This document shows, one piece after another, positions 33,844 to 42,165 of a stretch of 64,000 nucleotides of DNA. Location: positions 1 to 64,000 of the forward strand of contig JACKBJ010000011.1 of NCBI GenBank assembly GCA_020634625.1. The letters run 5' to 3'. Every line of letters begins with the position of its first letter. Position 1 is the first letter of the stretch. A program made the position numbers and the translations under genes. The notes beneath the pieces are model-generated. The model made no database searches and was not told the DNA's origin. It worked only from the letters and a program-made list of their open reading frames with translations. The stretch is from Caldilineae bacterium (lineage in GTDB: Bacteria > Chloroflexota > Anaerolineae > Epilineales > Epilineaceae).

Positions 33844-35903
33844 GCGGCCCGGTCTCGATGCCTGCCGCGGCCCGCGCTCGGCCCGCGCGCTCCGAGGAAC
33901 CGCCACGCCCGAGCCGCGTGCTCGCGGGCGAGGGTGCTTCGGTGGTCCCAGCCCCATTCGAGCAACAACAGGGCCAGTGCCAGCCAGGCCAGCCAGGGCC
34001 AGAGGCGCCGCCGTCCGAGCTCGGGCGCCGGAGGGGCATCGGGATCGGTTGCGTTGGCCGCGTCGCCGTCGCCGCGCTCCGAGGACCCCGGAATGGACAA
34101 GGCCGATCCCGACCCCGCTGGGCCGGCAGCGTTGGCCGCGACCAGCGCCGGCGGCAGCCCGCGGGCGCGGATCGGATGCGCTCGGCCGTCGGCCAGGGAG
34201 ACCACGAAGCGAGCGGTCGACGGCTCCGCGACGCCCGGTCGCTCGATGCGGTAGATTCCGGGCAGCTCGGTGTCGGCGAAGACCGCCTGGCCGGCCGCGA
34301 TCGATGCCGTCCGGACCTGTCCGTCGGGGCCGACGAGCCGCGGCACAGGGGCCTCGTCGGGCGCCGGCAGGCGCAGCGGGTCGCCCGGATCGAGACGGAG
34401 CGCCGGGGCCTCGGTCCCGCCGGGCGCCAGCCTCGACAACGCGGCGGCCAGCCAGAGCGGCAGGGCCGGGCGCAGGGGCATGTCGCTGGCACGCGGGTCG
34501 AAGGCCAGCAGCAGCGCCGGCCGGCCGGCCAATTGGCCTTCGGCCATCAGCGGCCAGTCGCGGCCCTCGACCCGGGCCAGCGCCAACGGCGTCCAGGCCA
34601 GGCCCAGCTCGAGCGCCAGGGCCTGCTCGATGGCCACCGTCTCGAAGGCGATGCCGGCCAGCAAGGGGTGGCGCGGGTCGATCGGACGCGGCGCGGGCTG
34701 CTCGAGCCGGCCCAAGGAGCGGACCGACTCGCGTCCCTGGCCCAGGTCCGTCGGCGGCGCGATGACGATGAGCGGCGATGCGGGCAGCGTGGCCGGTACG
34801 AAGCCGTCCAGGATGACGACGTCGGCCGGGCCGCCGTCCGTGGCGAGCGCCAGCGACCCGGCCGGCTGGGCCTCGGCGTCGAAGCGCCGCCAGGTCTCGA
34901 CCTCCGGCAGCAGGTCCAGCGCGGTCTCGAGGAAGCGGTTGCCCGGCGAGACCAGGGCCACGCGCAGCGGCGGCGGCCCGCCGCCCAGGGCCCAGGCGAC
35001 GTCGTCCTGCGGCAGCGCGTCCCTGCCGTCCAGGCGGGCCTCCACCGTCTCGGCGCCGGGCTCCAGGGCCAGCTGGAAGCTGCGCTGGCCGTTGGGCGGC
35101 AGGTCCAGCGCGCGGACGTCGACCAGCTTGCCGTCGACGCGGACCTCGACCCGGCGCTCCCGCGGCCGCCCGGCGCTGTTGACCACGCGGACGAAGAGCT
35201 CGGATCCCGTCGCGCCCGCGCCCAGCTCGAGCGCCGCCAGGGTCTGGTTGTCGTCCGAGCGGCCGATCGGGACCAGCTCGACCGGCGGCAGGCCGCTCAG
35301 GTCGCCGGTCAGCGTGAAGTTGCCGTCGGAGAAGAGCACCACGCGCGTGCTCGGGTCGCTTCCCGCCAGCGCGGCGGCCAGGCGCAGGGCCTCGCCGGCG
35401 TCTCCGGGCAGGAGCCGGGGCTCGAGCCCGGCCAGGGCGGCGCGCAGGTCGGCCGGGTCGCCGGCGCCGGACAGGAGCAGCTCGGCCGAGCGGTCGAAGG
35501 CGATCAGGGTCAGGGACGATCCCGGCGCCGCCTCGGCGCGGTCCAACGCGGCTTCCGCGGCCGCCGCCAGGCGCGACGGCGCCCGATCGGTCGCCGCCAT
35601 GCTCATCGACCGGTCGATCAGCAGCAGCAGGTTGGGCGCGATGGCCAGCGGCGCCCGGCGCCAGGGGCCGGCCAGCGCCAGCACCAGGGCCGTCAGGGCC
35701 GCCAGCTGCAACCAGAGCAGCAGGCCGCCCGGCAGCCGCCAGCCGGCGGGGCTCGCGCCGTCCGCGCCTTCGCGGGCCAGCGCCCGCCAGATCAGGGTGC
35801 TCGGCAGCTCGCGCTGGCGCCGCCGTGGACGCAGCAGGTGCAGGAGCAGGATCGCGCCCGCCAGCAGGCCAAGGGCCAGCGCGGCCGGTGTCTCGAGACC
35901 CAC
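33840..35903 (-). CDS. BatA-like membrane protein with vWA domain
   Basis: 687 residues. The first ~80 residues match the BatA N-terminal pattern: a helix (ALALGLLAGAILLLHLLRP), then a basic RRRQRELPSTLIW loop and a second helix. A vWA domain with LLLIDRSMSM (metal-site DxSxS) follows, then beta-rich domains and a C-terminal helix (LWPWLAWLALALLLLEWGW). The vWA part should face outside or the periplasm-like space between helices. The start is GTG 35903, with no strong ribosome site. Its stop is shared with the start of the larger vWA gene downstream. The two genes look like diverged paralogues sharing a common plan. Confidence 0.8.
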   Translation of the reverse strand: MGLETPAALALGLLAGAILLLHLLRPRRRQRELPSTLIWRALAREGADGASPAGWRLPGGLLLWLQLAALTALVLALAGPWRRAPLAIAPNLLLLIDRSMSMAATDRAPSRLAAAAEAALDRAEAAPGSSLTLIAFDRSAELLLSGAGDPADLRAALAGLEPRLLPGDAGEALRLAAALAGSDPSTRVVLFSDGNFTLTGDLSGLPPVELVPIGRSDDNQTLAALELGAGATGSELFVRVVNSAGRPRERRVEVRVDGKLVDVRALDLPPNGQRSFQLALEPGAETVEARLDGRDALPQDDVAWALGGGPPPLRVALVSPGNRFLETALDLLPEVETWRRFDAEAQPAGSLALATDGGPADVVILDGFVPATLPASPLIVIAPPTDLGQGRESVRSLGRLEQPAPRPIDPRHPLLAGIAFETVAIEQALALELGLAWTPLALARVEGRDWPLMAEGQLAGRPALLLAFDPRASDMPLRPALPLWLAAALSRLAPGGTEAPALRLDPGDPLRLPAPDEAPVPRLVGPDGQVRTASIAAGQAVFADTELPGIYRIERPGVAEPSTARFVVSLADGRAHPIRARGLPPALVAANAAGPAGSGSALSIPGSSERGDGDAANATDPDAPPAPELGRRRLWPWLAWLALALLLLEWGWDHRSTLAREHAARAWRFLGARGPSAGRGRHRDRAA

Positions 35904-36035
35904 GGCTAGCGGCGTCCCGCGCCGACGGAGGCGGCCTGCCGGCCCGTCCTCGGGCCGGCGCTCCGATGCGACGCGTCCGCGCCGGGACCGGTTCCCATTC
36001 CTCGAAGCAGGGCCGATCGCCAGCGCATGCCGCGC

Positions 36036-36875
36036 TCAGTCCTCCTGGCGGCGCGAGTCGAAGAGCGCGTAGCCGAGGGCGACCGCGACGACCAGCAGCA
36101 CGAGCGCCAGGACGAGCAGGTTGCGGCTCGGCGCGCCGCCCTTGCCATCCGCGTCGGGTTCCGGCGCGAGGCGCTCGGGGGTGGCCGTGGCCGGGGCCAG
36201 GGTCGAGATGGCCGGGACCGTCACGCTGGGCGTGGCGGCCGGCGGAGCCTCGGTGAAGGGCGCCGGCAGCGCCGTGACCAGGACGGCGGTCTCGCTCGGC
36301 GGCGGGGCCGGCGTCTCGCTGGGCAGCGGCGTCTCGCTGGCCGCGGCAGGCGCGGCCAGCACCGCGTCGATGCCGGTGTAGGTGCCCAGGTCCATCACCC
36401 AGATGTAGCCGTAGCTGATCTTGCCGACGCCGACCCCGATCTCGCGGTAGTTGGGGTCCAGGATATTGGCCCGATGCGGCGGATCGCCCATCAGCCAGCC
36501 GAAGGCATCGTCGATGTTGGACCGGCCGACGAAGTTCTCCCCCACCCGCAGGCCCTCGCGGCCGGCGGCATAGCCGGCCTGCAGCACCCGGTCCTTGGCC
36601 TTGCGCCCGTCGCGGCTGGTGTGCGAGTAGTGGGCGAACTCGGCGATCTCCTCGGCATGGCCCTGGGCGGCCTGGGCCAGCGCCGCGTTGACCACGTAGG
36701 GCGCGAGGCCGGCCGACTGGCGCGCCTGGTTGACCCGCTCGAGCATCGCGCCGGCCTCGGCGGCGAGCTCGTCCGAGGGTTGGAGGAAAGGCCCGGCCTG
36801 GGCCGCGCGCGCCAGCAGCAGGGTCAGCGCCAGGGCACCGAGGGTCGGGATCGTGCGGCGGAGACGAGGCTGCAT
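36036..36875 (-). CDS. CAP-domain (SCP/PR-1-like) surface protein
   Basis: 279 residues. A signal peptide ends near AAQA (about residue 27). A CAP domain occupies about 40-165, with the family motifs HAEEIAEFAHYSHTS, VGENFVGR and DPPHRANILDPNYREIGVG. A Pro/Thr/Glu-rich linker (about 180-245) leads to a C-terminal helix (LLVLALVLLVVAVALGYALF) and a short charged end. The domain is therefore exposed and anchored at its C-terminus. CAP proteins bind sterols, lipids or act as proteases in some cases; the bacterial role is poorly known. GGAG lies eight bases before the ATG. It is divergent from the TPP riboswitch. Confidence 0.88.
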   Translation of the reverse strand: MQPRLRRTIPTLGALALTLLLARAAQAGPFLQPSDELAAEAGAMLERVNQARQSAGLAPYVVNAALAQAAQGHAEEIAEFAHYSHTSRDGRKAKDRVLQAGYAAGREGLRVGENFVGRSNIDDAFGWLMGDPPHRANILDPNYREIGVGVGKISYGYIWVMDLGTYTGIDAVLAAPAAASETPLPSETPAPPPSETAVLVTALPAPFTEAPPAATPSVTVPAISTLAPATATPERLAPEPDADGKGGAPSRNLLVLALVLLVVAVALGYALFDSRRQED

Positions 36876-36914
36876 GAGGGATACTCCAACGGGGCAGGCC
36901 GCGCGCGGATGCGA

Positions 36915-36943
36915 TTGCGGCGCTTCGGACGCTGGCCTATACT
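36915..36943 (+). promoter_or_regulatory. Promoter for the thiamin-precursor transport operon
   Basis: TTGCGG (36915-36920), a 17-base spacer and TATACT (36938-36943). The transcript would start about 30 bases before the TPP aptamer. Confidence 0.7.
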
Positions 36944-36981
36944 ACCACCGTGTCGGGATGCTCGCATGCCTCCCGCGCGCA

Positions 36982-37085
36982 AGAGGGGAGTCCGGGCCAG
37001 CCGGGCTGAGAGGGTGCAGCGAGGTCGCGAGGCCGGCGCACCGACCCTAAGAACCTGATCCGGGTCATGCCGGCGGAGGGAGCTC
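36982..37085 (+). promoter_or_regulatory. TPP riboswitch (THI element) aptamer
   Basis: The two conserved halves are plain: CTGAGAGGG near 37006-37014, and ACCCT followed by AACCTGATC, GGGTCATGCCGGCGGAGGGA ending at 37081. A GC-rich variable stem lies between them, and the ends can pair weakly (GAG/CTC). By family knowledge it binds thiamin pyrophosphate and lowers expression of the genes below, which here encode a thiamin-precursor transporter. Confidence 0.95.
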
Positions 37086-37118
37086 ATAGCGTCTGGCCGG
37101 CCGAGAGGCGGCCTGTCG

Positions 37119-37155
37119 CGCCACTTCCCGATGCCGGGGGGTGGCGTTGTTTCTT
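37119..37155 (+). terminator. Intrinsic terminator, expression platform of the TPP riboswitch
   Basis: A 12-base-pair stem (37119-37130 with 37135-37146, including two T-G pairs), loop ATGC, followed by a T-rich run (37147-37155). It lies between aptamer and gene, so control is probably by early termination when TPP is bound. Confidence 0.8.
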
Positions 37156-37224
37156 CGTCTGCCCGCGGCTGGCCCGGAGCCCGGGCGGCCCACGCCGCAT
37201 CGCCGCCGCGAGACCGGAGGACGC

Positions 37225-38067
37225 ATGCATCCGCCAGCGGAGCCATCGACGGTCGAGCCGCCCCTCGCCGGGCTCTGGCAGGCCGCCTGGCCTCCGTTGG
37301 CGCTGCTGGCCGGACTGGTTCTGGCCTGGCACCTGGTCGTCGTGGTCGGAGGGCTGCCGGCCTTCATCCTGCCCTCGCCCGGGCGCGTCCTCGGCGTGCT
37401 CGTCGCGCGCCGTGCCGGCCTGGGCGAGGCGCTCTTGGCCAGCCTGGCGGCTACCTTCGCCGGCCTCGGCCTGGCCCTGGTGCTCGGCCTGACCCTGGCC
37501 CTGCTCATCCAGGTCTCGACCGGGCTGCGCCGCGCGCTCTACCCGCTGTTGGTGGTCTCGCAGACGGTCCAGATCCTGGCCATCGCGCCGCTCCTGGTGA
37601 TCTGGATGGGCTTCGGGATGCGGCCGACCATCGCCATCGTGGTCCTGATCTGCTTCTTCCCGCTGGCGGTCAGCACCGCCGACGGCCTGGCCGCCGTCGA
37701 TCCCGAGCTGGTTGCGCTGCTGGAGTCGATGGGGGCCAGTCGGAGCCAGGTCTGGCGCATGGTCCGGCTGCCGGCGGCGCTGCCGGCCTTCTTCTCCGGC
37801 CTCAAGATCGCCGTCACGTACAGCGTGGTCGGTGCCACCATCGGCGAATGGGTGGGCGGCTCGACCGGGCTGGGCCTGTACCTCCTGCGCAGCAAGAACG
37901 CCCTGGCCACCGACCAGGTCTTCGCCGCCATGCTGGTCACCTCGTCGGTCAGCATCGGCCTCTTCCTGCTGACCGCCCTGGCTGAGCGCCTGGCCACGCC
38001 CTGGCAGTCCGCCCTGCGCGCGCGGGCGGGCCGCCGCCCGCGATTCCCCTCAGGAGCAGCATCATGA
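37225..38067 (+). CDS. thiX: ABC transporter permease for thiamin pyrimidine precursor
   Basis: 280 residues, about six hydrophobic helices, with the family's loop EAA-like motif around ELVALLESMGASRSQVWRMVRLPAALP. The ThiX name rests on the TPP riboswitch above it and on the binding protein and ATPase that follow; the substrate would be hydroxymethylpyrimidine or a formylaminopyrimidine breakdown product. ATG 37225 is chosen because GGAGG lies just before it and because a GTG at 37141 falls inside the terminator stem. The stop overlaps the next start (ATGA). Confidence 0.88.
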   Translation: MHPPAEPSTVEPPLAGLWQAAWPPLALLAGLVLAWHLVVVVGGLPAFILPSPGRVLGVLVARRAGLGEALLASLAATFAGLGLALVLGLTLALLIQVSTGLRRALYPLLVVSQTVQILAIAPLLVIWMGFGMRPTIAIVVLICFFPLAVSTADGLAAVDPELVALLESMGASRSQVWRMVRLPAALPAFFSGLKIAVTYSVVGATIGEWVGGSTGLGLYLLRSKNALATDQVFAAMLVTSSVSIGLFLLTALAERLATPWQSALRARAGRRPRFPSGAAS

Positions 38068-39335
38068 ACGCGATCCATCCCGAAGGTCGTCCCGCCCGCT
38101 CGCGCCCGCTCGCCGGCCCGATCCTGTCGCTGCTGGCCCTGGCCGCCATGCTGGCCGCCTGCACGCCGCCGCAGCTGCCGACCGACGGATCCCGACCGGA
38201 GGCCCGGCGCGCTGCGTCCCTGGGGCCGAGCGCCACCCGCGAGGCGGCGGCTGCCGCCACCCATGCGGCCGCCACGGGCGAGGCGGCGGCCGTCGGAACC
38301 GAAGCGCGCGCCGCGGACGCAGGCGCCAGGGTCACCGCGAGCGACGCCGAGCGCGACGCCGCCGATCTGGCCGACGCCGGGCCGATCGCCCGCGTGGCGG
38401 CCGAGGACGGTGGGCTCGTTCCGGTGACGCTGATGCTCGACTGGGTACCCAACACCAACCACACCGGCATCTTCGTCGCCCAGGCGCGGGGCTATTTCGA
38501 GGCGGCGGGCCTCGATCTGGAGATCGTCCAGCCCGGCGAGGTCTATGCCGATCAGGCGGTGGCGGGCGGTGCGGCCGATTTCGGCATCAGCTACCAGGAG
38601 GCGTTGACCCTGGCGCGCTCGATGGACCTGCCCCTGGTCTCGGTGGCGGCCATCGTCCAGCACAACAGCTCGGCCTTCGCCAGCCGGGCCGAGCTGGGCG
38701 CCCGATCGGCGGCCGACTACACCGGGCTGCGCTACGGCAGCTTCGGCACGCCCTTCGAGCTGCCCACGCTGGCCGCCCTGATGGACTGCGCCGGCGCCTT
38801 GCCGGAGGCCATCGACTCGGTCGAGTCGGTCAACGCCGGCCTGTCCGACCCCTTGGCGCTCCTGTCCGAGGACCGCATCGACCTGGCCTGGATCTTCCAG
38901 GGCTGGCAGGGCATCCAGGCCGAGCGCGAAGGCATCGCGCTCGACCTGCTGCCGCTCGAGGCGCAGCGCGACTGCATCCCGGACTACTACACGCCGATCC
39001 TGATGACCCGCGAGCAGACGATCGACGAGCGGCCGGAGCTGGTGGCGGCCCTGGTCGGCGCGGTCTCGCGCGGCTACCGCTTCGCCATCGAGCGGCCGCT
39101 CGAGGCGGCCGAGCTCCTGTTGGAGGCCGCGCCGGAGCTCGATCGTGGCCTGGTGATCGACAGTCAGACCTGGCTCTCGCCGCGCTACCAGGCCGACGCG
39201 TCGCGCTGGGGCGAGCAGCGGCTGGACGTCTGGGATGCCTATGGCGACTGGATGGCGGCCCAGGGCATCATGCCGGCGCCGATCGACGCGCGGAGTGCCT
39301 TCAGCAACGCCTTCCTGCCCGGTGAAGGCGGCTGA
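38064..39335 (+). CDS. thiY: Thiamin-precursor substrate-binding lipoprotein (NMT1/THI5-like)
   Basis: 423 residues. The signal sequence ends in the lipobox LAAC (Cys near 33), so the protein is lipid-anchored outside the membrane. A long Ala/Thr/Glu-rich linker (about 40-115) precedes the binding domain, which opens with LMLDWVPNTNHTGIFVAQ, a hallmark of pyrimidine-precursor binding proteins related to THI5. It delivers substrate to the permease. ATG 38064 overlaps the permease stop and AGGAG lies upstream. The linker is longer than in most relatives. Confidence 0.9.
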   Translation: MNAIHPEGRPARSRPLAGPILSLLALAAMLAACTPPQLPTDGSRPEARRAASLGPSATREAAAAATHAAATGEAAAVGTEARAADAGARVTASDAERDAADLADAGPIARVAAEDGGLVPVTLMLDWVPNTNHTGIFVAQARGYFEAAGLDLEIVQPGEVYADQAVAGGAADFGISYQEALTLARSMDLPLVSVAAIVQHNSSAFASRAELGARSAADYTGLRYGSFGTPFELPTLAALMDCAGALPEAIDSVESVNAGLSDPLALLSEDRIDLAWIFQGWQGIQAEREGIALDLLPLEAQRDCIPDYYTPILMTREQTIDERPELVAALVGAVSRGYRFAIERPLEAAELLLEAAPELDRGLVIDSQTWLSPRYQADASRWGEQRLDVWDAYGDWMAAQGIMPAPIDARSAFSNAFLPGEGG

Positions 39336-39340
39336 GCCGG

Positions 39341-40135
39341 GTGGCGCCGGACCTGCCACCCGCGGGCCAGCCGCCGCGCCTGGCCCTGCAGGACGTCGGC
39401 AAGGCCTATGCCGACGCCGGCACGCGGGTGCAGGCCCTGGCCGGGGTCAGCTTCGAGGTTCCGGCCGGCGCCCTGGTGGCCCTGGTGGGCCCCTCGGGAT
39501 CGGGCAAGAGCACCCTGCTGCGCCTGCTGGCCGGCCTGGAGCGGCTCGACAGCGGTCGGATCCTGGTGGACGGCCAGCCGCTGGTCGAGTCCGGCGCCGT
39601 CGCCTACATGCCGCAGCGCGACCTGTTGCTGCCCTGGCGCCGCCTGATCGACAACCTGACCCTTGGCCTCGAGATCCAGGGCCTGGACCGGACCGAGGCC
39701 CGCGCCCGGGCGCGGGCGCTGCTGCCCACCTTCGGCCTCGAGGGCTTCGAGCAGGCCTGGCCGCCAGCCCTCTCGGGCGGCATGCGCCAGCGCGCGGCCC
39801 TGCTGCGCACGGTGCTCCTGGGCCGCGACACCCTGCTGCTGGACGAGCCCTTCGGCGCCCTGGACGCGCTGACCCGGCTCGAGCTGCAGGATTGGCTGGC
39901 CGGCATGTGGCAGGCGGCCGGCTGGACCCTGCTCCTGGTGACCCACGACGTCGAGGAGGCGGTCTACCTGGCCGACCGCGTCGTGGCGCTCGGCCCGCGG
40001 CCGGGCCGGGTGGTGCTCGAGCTGGAGGTCGATCTGCCCCGGCCGCGCGACCGGGGCCTCCTGGGCAGCCCGAGCTTCGGCCGCCAGGTCGGCCGGCTGC
40101 TGGCGGCCTTGGGCCATCCGAGCGGCCTGGCCTGA
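39341..40135 (+). CDS. thiZ: ABC transporter ATPase for thiamin precursor
   Basis: 264 residues with every ATPase motif: Walker A GPSGSGKST, Q-loop at YMPQRDLLLPW, signature LSGGMRQRAA, Walker B LLLDEPFGALDALT and the switch His in LVTHDVEEA. The sequence is of the nitrate/taurine/thiamin-precursor type. It powers uptake through the adjacent permease and binding protein. The start is GTG 39341, five bases after the preceding stop. It completes the TPP-controlled operon. Confidence 0.92.
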   Translation: MAPDLPPAGQPPRLALQDVGKAYADAGTRVQALAGVSFEVPAGALVALVGPSGSGKSTLLRLLAGLERLDSGRILVDGQPLVESGAVAYMPQRDLLLPWRRLIDNLTLGLEIQGLDRTEARARARALLPTFGLEGFEQAWPPALSGGMRQRAALLRTVLLGRDTLLLDEPFGALDALTRLELQDWLAGMWQAAGWTLLLVTHDVEEAVYLADRVVALGPRPGRVVLELEVDLPRPRDRGLLGSPSFGRQVGRLLAALGHPSGLA

Positions 40136-40293
40136 GCCGGCCGGGTCGGGTCGCGGCGCGGGACGCTCTCGCAACGCGCGGCGCCTAGATTGTTCCCACG
40201 TCGTCGTCCGGCCGCGCCGTCGCTCGCGAGCACGGCGCCGGGCACCGGAGCGGCGGCGCGACCCGCCCGAGATCCGCCCCAGCGAGCCCGGCC

Positions 40294-41763
40294 ATGCACC
40301 AGACTCCGACCCGCGACCCCAGCAGCATCACCGTCGAGCGCGTGCGCGAGCTCTTGCGAGGGCTCGGCCGCGCCCGGACGATCGGCCCCGGCCCGCTGAG
40401 CGAGCGCGCCTTCGTGCGCCGCTCGCTGGCACAGGCGGGCTTCGCCGTCACGCGCGAGGCCTGCGCCTACGAGCTGGGCCGGCTGGTCGGCGAGCGGGTG
40501 CGCATCGAGCTGGGTCGGGCCCGGACGCGCTGCGGCCTGGCGCCCGGCGACGACCTGGTGACCTGCCTGCGGGCCGACTTCGGTCAGCAGCAACATGCGC
40601 TCGAAGCCTGGAGCGCCCTCGAGCACCTCTGCCTGCGGCCCGAGCTGGGCCTGGATGCCCGCGGCCTGGCCGCGCTGCTGGAGGGCCAGCATCCGCGCAC
40701 GGTGCAGCGCCGGCTCCACCTGGGGTTCGCGCTGCTCACCGCGCACCTGCGCGAGCTGGAGCATGCCGCGCTGCAGGAGGAGCGCCGCGAGCGGCTCTGG
40801 CGGGCGCTGCCGGCGCCGGGCGCCAAGCGCCTCTTCGGCCTGGACCCTTCGATCGCCCTGGCCCTGGCCGAGCTGGCCGGCGCCGAGCCCCGCCTGCTGG
40901 CGCTGGCCGGCCCGGGCGGCCTGGGCAAGACGGCCCTCGCGCGCGCCCTGGCCGAACGCTGTCTGCTCGAGGGCCGCTTCGAACGGCTCGAATGGATCGA
41001 TGCCGCGTCGCTCGGCGCCGGCAGGCTGATGGACCGCATCGACGCGGGCGCCGGCGAGCCCGGGTCCGGCCGAACGCTCTTGATCGTCGATGCGGTCGAC
41101 CGGCCCGAGCTGGCGGAGGCCCTGGTCGCGGCGCAGCGAGGCCTGCCGCCCCGGATCCGGCTGCTGGCCACCGGTCGGCTCGGCTGGGCCGCCTGGCCGG
41201 CCTTGCGTCTGATCGAGCTGCAGCCGCTGCCCCGCCCCGAGGCGCTGGCGCTGCTGCGCCACGAAGCCCGCGCGCGCGGACTGCGCGAGCTGGCGGGCGC
41301 GGCGCAGGCCGAGCTCGCGCCGCTACTGGCCGTCACCGCCGGCCATCCCGCGGCGATCCTGCGTGCGGTGGCCAGCCTGCGGGCCGCTTCGATCGCCAGC
41401 GTGACCGAGGCCTTCGCCAGCGGCCGCGGACCGGCGCGCGCCCATTGCGCCGCGCTCTGGGAGCCGTCCTGGCGCCTGGCCGGCGCCGAGCCTCGACGCG
41501 TCGTACAGGCGGTGATCGCGGCCGGACGCCGAGGCGGTCGAGCGGATCTGCTGACGGTGGCCCGTCGGGCGCGGATGGCGCCCGAGGCGGCCGCGCTGGC
41601 GCTGCAGGCGGCCGTCGACCTGGGCCTGTTGACGACCACCCAGGGCGGGCGCGACTGCGCCTTCCACCCGCGGCCCTGGCTGCGGCGCTATCTGGTGGAG
41701 GCGCCTGAGGCGGCCGAGCTGGACGAGACGATCCCCGAGCTGCTCGCCCAATCGGCCGACTGA
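40294..41763 (+). CDS. STAND-like (NB-ARC-type) ATPase, function unknown
   Basis: 489 residues, cytoplasmic. The first ~180 residues are helical and have no family I recognise. They include a segment with TVQRRLHLGFALLTAHLREL that resembles a helical DNA- or protein-binding domain. Residues about 205-380 form an NTPase with P-loop LALAGPGGLGKTALARAL and Walker B LLIVDAVDRPE, followed by NB-ARC-like features (RIRLLATGR, LQPLPRPEALALLRH, TAGHPAAILRAV). The C-terminus is a winged-helix-like part. No repeat sensor is present. No ribosome site precedes the ATG. It stands alone between the thiamin and B12 loci. Regulation of the latter is possible but not shown. Confidence 0.65.
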   Translation: MHQTPTRDPSSITVERVRELLRGLGRARTIGPGPLSERAFVRRSLAQAGFAVTREACAYELGRLVGERVRIELGRARTRCGLAPGDDLVTCLRADFGQQQHALEAWSALEHLCLRPELGLDARGLAALLEGQHPRTVQRRLHLGFALLTAHLRELEHAALQEERRERLWRALPAPGAKRLFGLDPSIALALAELAGAEPRLLALAGPGGLGKTALARALAERCLLEGRFERLEWIDAASLGAGRLMDRIDAGAGEPGSGRTLLIVDAVDRPELAEALVAAQRGLPPRIRLLATGRLGWAAWPALRLIELQPLPRPEALALLRHEARARGLRELAGAAQAELAPLLAVTAGHPAAILRAVASLRAASIASVTEAFASGRGPARAHCAALWEPSWRLAGAEPRRVVQAVIAAGRRGGRADLLTVARRARMAPEAAALALQAAVDLGLLTTTQGGRDCAFHPRPWLRRYLVEAPEAAELDETIPELLAQSAD

Positions 41764-41765
41764 CC

Positions 41766-41794
41766 TTTACAGACGCCCGGCCGCCGCCTATCAT
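41766..41794 (+). promoter_or_regulatory. Promoter for the cobalamin-controlled operon
   Basis: TTTACA (41766-41771), a 17-base spacer and TATCAT (41789-41794). The predicted start of transcription is about 30 bases before the B12 aptamer. The -35 box lies three bases after the STAND gene stop. Confidence 0.75.
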
Positions 41795-41830
41795 GGACCG
41801 GTCTGCACAACCTGTCGTCCCGGGTGTGCC

Positions 41831-41959
41831 GCGGCCCTGGTAGGCTCGGCGCCCAATGGGGGAAGCCGGTGAGAGTCCGGCGCTGACGCGCAACGGTGAT
41901 GCCCATCCTTGCCACGTGACTCGCGTGGCCCCGCGGAGACCAGCCGCGGGCAGGGCCGC
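41831..41959 (+). promoter_or_regulatory. Cobalamin riboswitch aptamer
   Basis: The ends close in a nine-base-pair stem (41831-41839 with 41951-41959). Inside are the conserved elements GGGGGAAGCCGGTGAGAGTC, then GCTGACGCGCAACGGTGA, and a B12-box-like GCGGAGACCAGCCGC. By family knowledge it binds adenosyl- or methylcobalamin and shuts off downstream genes. I cannot say which form it prefers. Confidence 0.93.
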
Positions 41960-42032
41960 AGCCCGACACCCCGCCCGAAGACGCTTGCCTGCAGAGCCCT
42001 CGCGAATGGGGCTCCCGGCGCCGGCGTCCTCC

Positions 42033-42081
42033 GGACCCTGCACCGATCTCCCTCGCGATCGGCAGGGTCCTTTCTATTGTT
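42033..42081 (+). terminator. Intrinsic terminator, expression platform of the cobalamin riboswitch
   Basis: A 14-base-pair stem with one two-base bulge (42033-42048 with 42057-42070), loop of eight bases, then a T-rich run to 42081. It lies between the aptamer and the GTG at 42166, so B12 probably stops transcription here. Confidence 0.85.
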
Positions 42082-42165
42082 CGTTGCCGCGCGGGCCGGA
42101 TCGGGCTTGCGCGGGCAGGCGTCCGCGCGTCGCGCATGCGCTCGGGCGCCAGGAGGAGGAAGCCT

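Noticed and set aside
37141..37224. GTG start of the ThiX gene at 37141
   Set aside because: It lies inside the riboswitch terminator stem; ATG 37225 has GGAGG and fits family length.
42136..42165. ATG start of the transcobalamin-like gene at 42136
   Set aside because: It precedes the strong AGGAGGAGG site, which fits GTG 42166.
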